64,000 bases of DNA from Azolla caroliniana (lineage: Eukaryota; Polypodiophyta), in the NCBI GenBank assembly GCA_043228905.1, contig JBHGNT010000021.1:2294001-2358000 (forward strand). The letters run 5' to 3'. Positions 58,154-64,000 of the stretch are shown here, one piece after another. Made by a program: the position numbers and the translations under genes. The stretch's first letter is position 1. Each line of letters begins with the position of its first letter. The notes beneath the pieces were generated by a model. That model had not been told where the DNA came from. It saw nothing but the letters and a program-made list of their open reading frames with translations, and made no database searches.

Positions 58154-58482
58154 TGTTGACTATAACACCTTAAATAGGACCTTGTACTTAAGTGGGATAG
58201 TCTAGATCCTCCACTCCCAAGTACATTTAATATAGGGCTTACACCCTTGTACCTATATTCTCCTCACACATGAAATCTATATATATCTCAATGTTAATAT
58301 TTTTGTATTTGATGATGATGATAATAATTTGATATATAGTTAATCATCCCCATCTTGTCTTGTTGTTCATAGTGTTAACTTCCTCTCTCTTCTCTCTCTT
58401 CCTCTCACACACATACACACACATAACTTACTCACATAATTAGGTACTAAATAACCCTTTTTTAACTACCTAATTCTTAACA
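58154..58482 (+). mobile_element. Probable 3' LTR of the copia element
   Basis: It begins TGTTGACT and ends TTCTTAACA about 300 bp downstream of the RNase H relic on the same strand. It contains a TCTATATATATCT TATA-like region. The 5' LTR is not in evidence, so the ends are inferred from TG...CA alone. Confidence 0.45.
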
Positions 58483-59504
58483 ATATGCATGTCGATTCCT
58501 TGAATTTGATTTTTGAAACTGAGGTAAATTCTCCCATCCCCTAAAAAGCATATATATCCTCTTTGTAAATATGTTTCATCTAGAAAATGTTCTCCAACCC
58601 ATAATGTTTTCTAATAAGTCTACATAGTAGTATTAGCAATCAAATTTTTTTTTCTAAGTTATTATCTAATGAGAATTGGAAACAAGATGAAGGTTGAGAT
58701 GTATGTTTTGGAGAATACATATTACTTCTTGGTAAGAAATTAGAGAATGTACTAAAAATCAATTATATCTTGGCAAACCAGCTACCACACCAATTTGCCC
58801 AAAACGCAATTGAGAGAACATGGAATGACATGGTGAAGCAAAAAGTAAACTATGGTAGTAAGATCAAAATGCTGAAGCTGAATTTTGACCAGGCACTGGG
58901 AATATGTGAACTTTAGTGGATAAAAATGATATTTTAAGGCTTTAAGACAAAATGTGAAAGAACTATGTGGCTATATCGCGAAAAGAAATCGGCAACCAGC
59001 ATAGCTCACAATTCAGAACAGAATGATAGCATGAAACACAGAGGTGGACAGATATTTCATCAAGGAGGGGGATAGTGCCCTTGCAACAATGAGCAGATAT
59101 TCGCACTCCAGGATTAAGCAATCCAAAATTCCAAAAAATTCTATCTGAGCTCAGAATGGCAAACACATATCCAGCTTGAGGAATGTTGAAGCAAATAAAA
59201 CATCATAAGCAAAAAATAAGGTAAGTAAATGAAGGAGAGATGGACAGCTTCAACTACACATTTTAGGAAAAATGAGCCAGATATTTCCTGATCCTCTGTT
59301 CTTCCATAGAAACAATAGATACACAACTACACCTTTTAATGTTGTCCAATACATAGTCATCTGGCAAAGTTGAATGACCCCATATTGATATTATTTTAAT
59401 GTTGAAGAAAAATCTACCAACTAGGGTTAAATGAGAGAATTCATTGCTTGAATTCAGTAAAATGTAAATCTATTTGCAAAAATGTACTCCACAATCTTAC
59501 CACA

Positions 59505-59562
<58 letters not shown>

Positions 59563-59700
59563 ATCGATTGCCAATAACAGAGTTCCAAAAATAAAACCAA
59601 ATTGTGACTCCTCCATGTTGATGCCTTCTTTCCCTATCTAAGGCATCAAAAACTATAGCCGATTTCAGGTGCCTAAAAACTTCAGGAAACACATTCAAAC
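58483..59700. other. 3' flank of the eIF2B delta gene
   Basis: No gene. Contains a GA microsatellite at 59507-59559, within or just beyond the probable 3' UTR. Confidence 0.5.
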
Positions 59701-62700
59701 TCACATTATAGGTCCTTTCCTGTATTCTCTTAGTATCACTGGAACACTAGTGGGAGGGACCTAAATATGAAAACCAAATGTTAGAAATAACATAATCTAC
59801 AAAAGACTTTCGCATTAGATATGCAATAGGAAGTACTAACCATTCCCAATTCAGTTACAATCATTGAAACATAATCTGCTGGCATCGTATCATAACTGGA
59901 CAGAGGAAACATTAATCAATGAATGATAAAAAGAAAAATATGCAAGAGTTTTGAAAACCATGTGGCTATATTTTGCAATCAAGATATTTGAAAGATTCTG
60001 TCAACTTCTAAATAGAATTGTTTTAGAATTAACTAGCAATAAATTGCCCCAAATTATGGTAAGCCTGACGGATATTAACCCAATAATGGTATACTTTTTA
60101 GGATTTCATAAACATATTAACTTTGACAGTTATTTAAATATTTCTAAGCTTTATATATATCTATATCTATATATAAATATAAATAAATAAACAAACAAAC
60201 AAATAAATAAAAATAAGGATTTAGCTTTCTCAAGCATTTACGTGAGGTTCAAGAGCTGAAGATGAGAACTTTGAGACCAGCCACTTAGATCATTCAAGTC
60301 TTTCCGTCCTGGAACACTGACTAGGGCATCAGGATCACCTGCAAACGTTAATTCTTCAGGAAAACTATGCTTTATCTGATTTTAGAGGCTAAATAGATGA
60401 ACCATTCAAGTTCACATACCCAATTCATTAGAGCATATTGAATCCAACTGTACCCTCTCATGGAATTTGTATGTCTCACAGCAGATTATGACAGGAACAA
60501 GGAATGCATGCGCCACCATTCCCACACAAGCAGAGCCAACTCTTGAATACACAGTTCCATTAGACAATATGGATGATGCTCCAAGAAATACTTTAGTAGC
60601 CTCTTGCATCACATACGAAATGGCATTGATGTGTGTGTAAGTACAGCTGATACCACTGGCAAGTAACCTTCTTAGTAGCCTTTTACCTTCTAGCTTTGGC
60701 CGTGAATCTACGATAACCACTCTGAACATTCGTCCTAGTTCAAATGCATGAAGTAGAATTGACTCTACTACACATGAATAACTATATGTGAGAATCACAT
60801 CCCCATCTCTTATTTTGGTCACTGCATGCCTTGTTATCTCCTTATCGGCAAATGTAATCTTTTCGTGAATGAAATGATCTATGTCCGAGATAAGCTGAGA
60901 TTTGGACTCCGATTCAGATAGACTGATTGGTAGCTTAGCTATACGTGTCTTAAGAAACTTGATGGCATTTCCCATGCTTATAGATAGTGGCCTACATGTA
61001 GTGAGAAATGAGACATTGCTGTTAATCTTAATTGTTAAATCACGTACCAAGGTTTTTTCTTTGGGTGTAGAATAGTTTTTTATCATCCCACGGAAAGCTA
61101 ATAGCATAGCCACACAGCGGGCATTGCCACCAACAATGTCCCCAGTTACATATTGCAATCCCACCTACAACACACATCTACCAATCAACTCAAAAACCAC
61201 TCATCTCATATAGACACAATATTTCAGAAGCACCTCAAAATGAAATCATTATTATAACCACCTGGTAAATGGCAGGATGTGGATGCGCAGCATCATCATG
61301 AAAAAATTTTGCTTCTAAATTAGGCAGTTGTGTCCCATGAACAAACTGAGGAAGGTGTCGGAAAAGTTCTACTCTATTTTTTGTTTCGGTTTGCTCAAAC
61401 AAAGCTCTTTTCTTTGCCTTGGCAACTCTATGCTCATCATCAAATTGCATTCGGGGGGCTGGGATCTCCTTTCTTTTGTCTTTCTCTGGTGGTTTCTCTG
61501 TTGATGAAATAAGCTTTTTCTCTACATTTGGCTCTTTTTTTTGACTCTGTGTTTTGGATGACTTCCCAGCATTCCCTTGTTCATTTTCAGCTACTTGAAT
61601 TTCAACTGCAAATGGCCATTGAAATGGGGATTATTTATATAGCTTTAGCATAAGGCTCAATTAGCATAAGATTCAAAGGCATTCTGTACCTCAAATGATT
61701 AGATGGTACTTTTCTTCATGTTTTTCAATAATTCAAAGAAAGTTATCAATAAATATGCACTCTGTTCATCATTCTATTTAACAATGTCTTTTTAACGAAA
61801 CACATTGGCAAAGAACAAATTTTGCTTTACTACACATAAATCTAAAGAGAATCAATCAACCCAATTTTCACTGGATTCAAAATTTAATGCATGCTAACGT
61901 GACATTTTAATAATATTTAACCATTTGTATGCTCATTACATTATCATTTGAATAATATTTAACCATTTTTATATGTCTACTTCTTATAATATGTACCTAC
62001 CTTCAAAATTTAAGGCCTAGAAGACTACCTTATCATTATTAGTAGCAAATTTATCTCAAAATGGACCCTTTAAAAGAAATAACCACTCATGAAAACTTGT
62101 TCAAGCTTTAGGTATATTCAAAAGGTCATCTATAATTTATATTTTATGGTGGAAGTGAACGATAGCAAAAAGTTCAAGTCTCTATAATGTTTAGTATATT
62201 CAAAATATAAGCACTCTAACAAGCTTACATAGGGTCTAGAGTCTGAGAACATTCTCAAGAGCCTAGGATTTACAATCTAGAACATTCTTATATTGCACAC
62301 ATTTTTGTTTTTCATCTGAAAAAGCAATAAATACATGACCATTATATACTTTATAATTTAATCCTCGTTTTATTGTTAGAACAAAATAATTTAAGATATT
62401 CCTTGAAAGTGTAACAAAGTCAAAAGTCAAATTGTAATAATACTAGAAAAACCAATCATCCATAAGCCTTTATAAGCAATCTAAACTAAAGCTCATTCAC
62501 TACAGGTGATAAAGTTTTAAGAAAATAGAAGGATCAAGTGGAAACAGCTACCAAAAAGCATGTCCTATTACACAGGATCGTAAAAAGAGTTTTCTATGAA
62601 TCTTGGCTTCCAAGAATACTCAACCATTCTCTAGCCGGTTATTTCTTTAAAATTATAACACAATTTCCAGCCATTCTCTAATTAACAACATTTTAAAGAT

Positions 62701-62850
62701 TTAGAAAACATAAACTAACTGTTAACAGAGTAAATAATTTCCAACCACTCTCTCGAGCTGCTCTTTTTGCCTCCCGATCAGCCTCCTGCTTTGCTCGCCG
62801 TTCAGCTTTCGTTGTCCTCTCTTTTAATGGTTTCATGCTTGCCTGTTGAT
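59701..62850 (-). CDS. Translation initiation factor eIF2B subunit delta, last six exons (5' partial)
   Basis: Exons: 62850-62749, 61605-61262, 61164-60420, 60338-60242, 59895-59841, 59760-59701. They join in phase to 466 aa plus TGA, and upstream exons lie beyond 62850. The first visible exon has MKPLKERTTKAERRAKQEAD, the conserved start of the eIF2B delta body. A Lys/Glu-rich linker and PAPRMQFDDEHRVAKAKKRA follow. The IF-2B domain then has VGLQYVTGDIVGGNARCVAM, DGDVILTYSYSCVVESIL, VIVDSRPKLEGKRLL, GASSILSNGTVYSRVG and ITELGM-type C-terminal motifs, ending REYRKGPIM. Family role: regulatory/structural subunit of the eIF2 guanine nucleotide exchange factor in the cytosol. Plant proteins are about 600-660 aa, so roughly 150-200 residues are missing here. 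Confidence 0.95.
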
Positions 62851-63769
62851 CTGAAAATTATAATAGTCTCTCTTTTCCTTTTATTAATAACACTATAGTA
62901 TTATACACTACAAATAGATACACAAACAATTATGACACCATAACCACTGCAGGATTCCCCATGGACTATCCCCACAAGAAACAAGGAAATATAAAATAGT
63001 CCAGCTGCAATGGGACGTACATCATGTGATCAATTATAAGATAACATTGAAAGAGGAAGTAACAGATACAATGACATGGGATGTGAGTGAAAGGAAGTTT
63101 GTATGCACAACGATGTCATGGGCCAATGTATGTGGTGGTGATATGATCTCTAACTCACCTTTTATGCATATGATGAGTAAAGGAAAGAATGTAGAAAGTA
63201 TATGTTCCCAAGAATTGAAAGAATGCTAATGACAATTGAAGAACAATGCCTTCTGCATGATCAAGGATATATAAATTAACGCCTTTTACAAAATGGTATA
63301 TAAGACTAAACAAGAAATTACATCTTGAAATGTTGCCTTATCTTTGAGAACAGCAAACCAAAATAACTTAACTAAATAGAAAAAATTTCACTAAAGAAGA
63401 GAATGTCAATAAAGAATCTTGCCATATATAAAAGTAAGATTCTCTAAGTCCGATAAAAATGTTCTCTAGCATAGGTCGATCTAGAATGGAGAATACACAT
63501 TATGGCGGCATTTTGGATGTGAATGTGTATGCCACACCAAGTAGGAAACAAGGCGTTGCTCATTCAAGAGAAAAGCCTATACTATGCACAATGGCTAACA
63601 ATACAAAGATGAGGATCATACTTGAAAATAGTTAGGTGTACCTCATAGGTACATAATGCTTTGTGAGTGAAGATCATACAATTTCACAAAAAATACCTGT
63701 CAAAAAGCAACGAATTGAAGTATGAATTGGTGTACAAATGCTTACAAGGAGTATAAATTGGATTAAAAC
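62851..63769. other. Probable eIF2B delta intron, no exon recognised
   Basis: The acceptor at 62851 is phase 1, so an upstream exon must exist. None was recognised up to the LINE fragment, so the intron probably extends beyond the window. Confidence 0.45.
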
Positions 63770-64000
63770 TTTACATAAAGTTGGAGATGTAAATAATGTG
63801 AAGAACTATCGCACATTATGGTTGACTCACTTATGATGGAGCATTTGGATGTTTATTGGAAAGGAATCAAAGATAAGTGCATGTGTTGAAGAAATTGGTA
63901 ATGGGGCTTATGGACAAGTTGTCTTTCCCAAACACAATAGCATCACCTATCATCTTGTCACCCGTCGAGCATTAATGGAAGAAATTCACTTGAGAGGGAG
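63770..64000 (+). pseudogene. LINE reverse-transcriptase fragment, cut by window edge
   Basis: A single frame reads HKVGDVNNVKNYRTLWLTHL, one stop, then CVEEIGNGAYGQVVFPKHNS and LVTRRALMEEIHLRG. This is the RT fingers/palm region, homologous to the LINE relics at 9985-12775 and 42048-42310. It lies antisense to eIF2B delta, in its presumed intron. Confidence 0.8.

Overview
The window looks like nuclear DNA of a land plant with a large, repeat-rich, gene-poor genome. Genes have GT-AG introns, and several families are plant-specific: a PLS-type PPR protein, ASR proteins and a TOPLESS corepressor. The PPR array, with triplets close to the pattern HAEIERQGLLERDL and DMYAKCG, the fossil LINE reverse transcriptases and the long intergenic stretches remind me of homosporous ferns such as Ceratopteris or Adiantum. 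That taxonomic call is from memory and was not searched. ASR genes argue against Brassicaceae.

Layout. 1-2414 (-): a single-exon PPR gene whose 3' end lies beyond the left edge. 8159-9238 (+): a two-exon ASR-like gene. 9985-12775 (-): a decayed LINE, with a 414-bp hAT-like non-autonomous transposon inside it. 14371-15962 (-): a two-exon gene related to Arabidopsis At5g39570 (PLDRP1), with a minisatellite array upstream. 23071-24078 (+): a second ASR gene with a Tyr/Gly/Pro-rich N-terminus. 26616-27853 (-): ribosomal protein uS5 (RPS2). 30203-30654: a 113-bp tandem repeat. 35726-37090 (+): a two-exon gene I do not recognise. 39426-49099 (-): a complete TOPLESS-type corepressor in 25 coding exons (1135 aa), plus an inferred 1.5-kb 5'-UTR intron. 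57606-58482 (+): the 3' end of a Ty1/copia element. 59701-62850 (-): the last six exons of eIF2B delta. 63770-64000 (+): a further LINE fragment running off the right edge.

Function. RPS2 and eIF2B delta are translation housekeeping genes, TOPLESS is a general transcriptional corepressor, and the PPR protein is presumably an organelle RNA factor. The two ASR genes and the PLDRP1-like gene lie within 16 kb. All three encode short, hydrophilic, His-rich, probably disordered proteins of the dehydration-response type, which is the most suggestive gene grouping here.

Between genes, the main pattern is many local two- to four-copy tandem duplications with units of about 50-200 bp. There are also three related hAT-like elements (two with clear 8-bp target-site duplications) and a retro-insertion with a perfect 17-bp target-site duplication. 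No tRNA, rRNA or CRISPR array was seen. Exon boundaries were set by hand from family conservation, splice consensus and reading phase.
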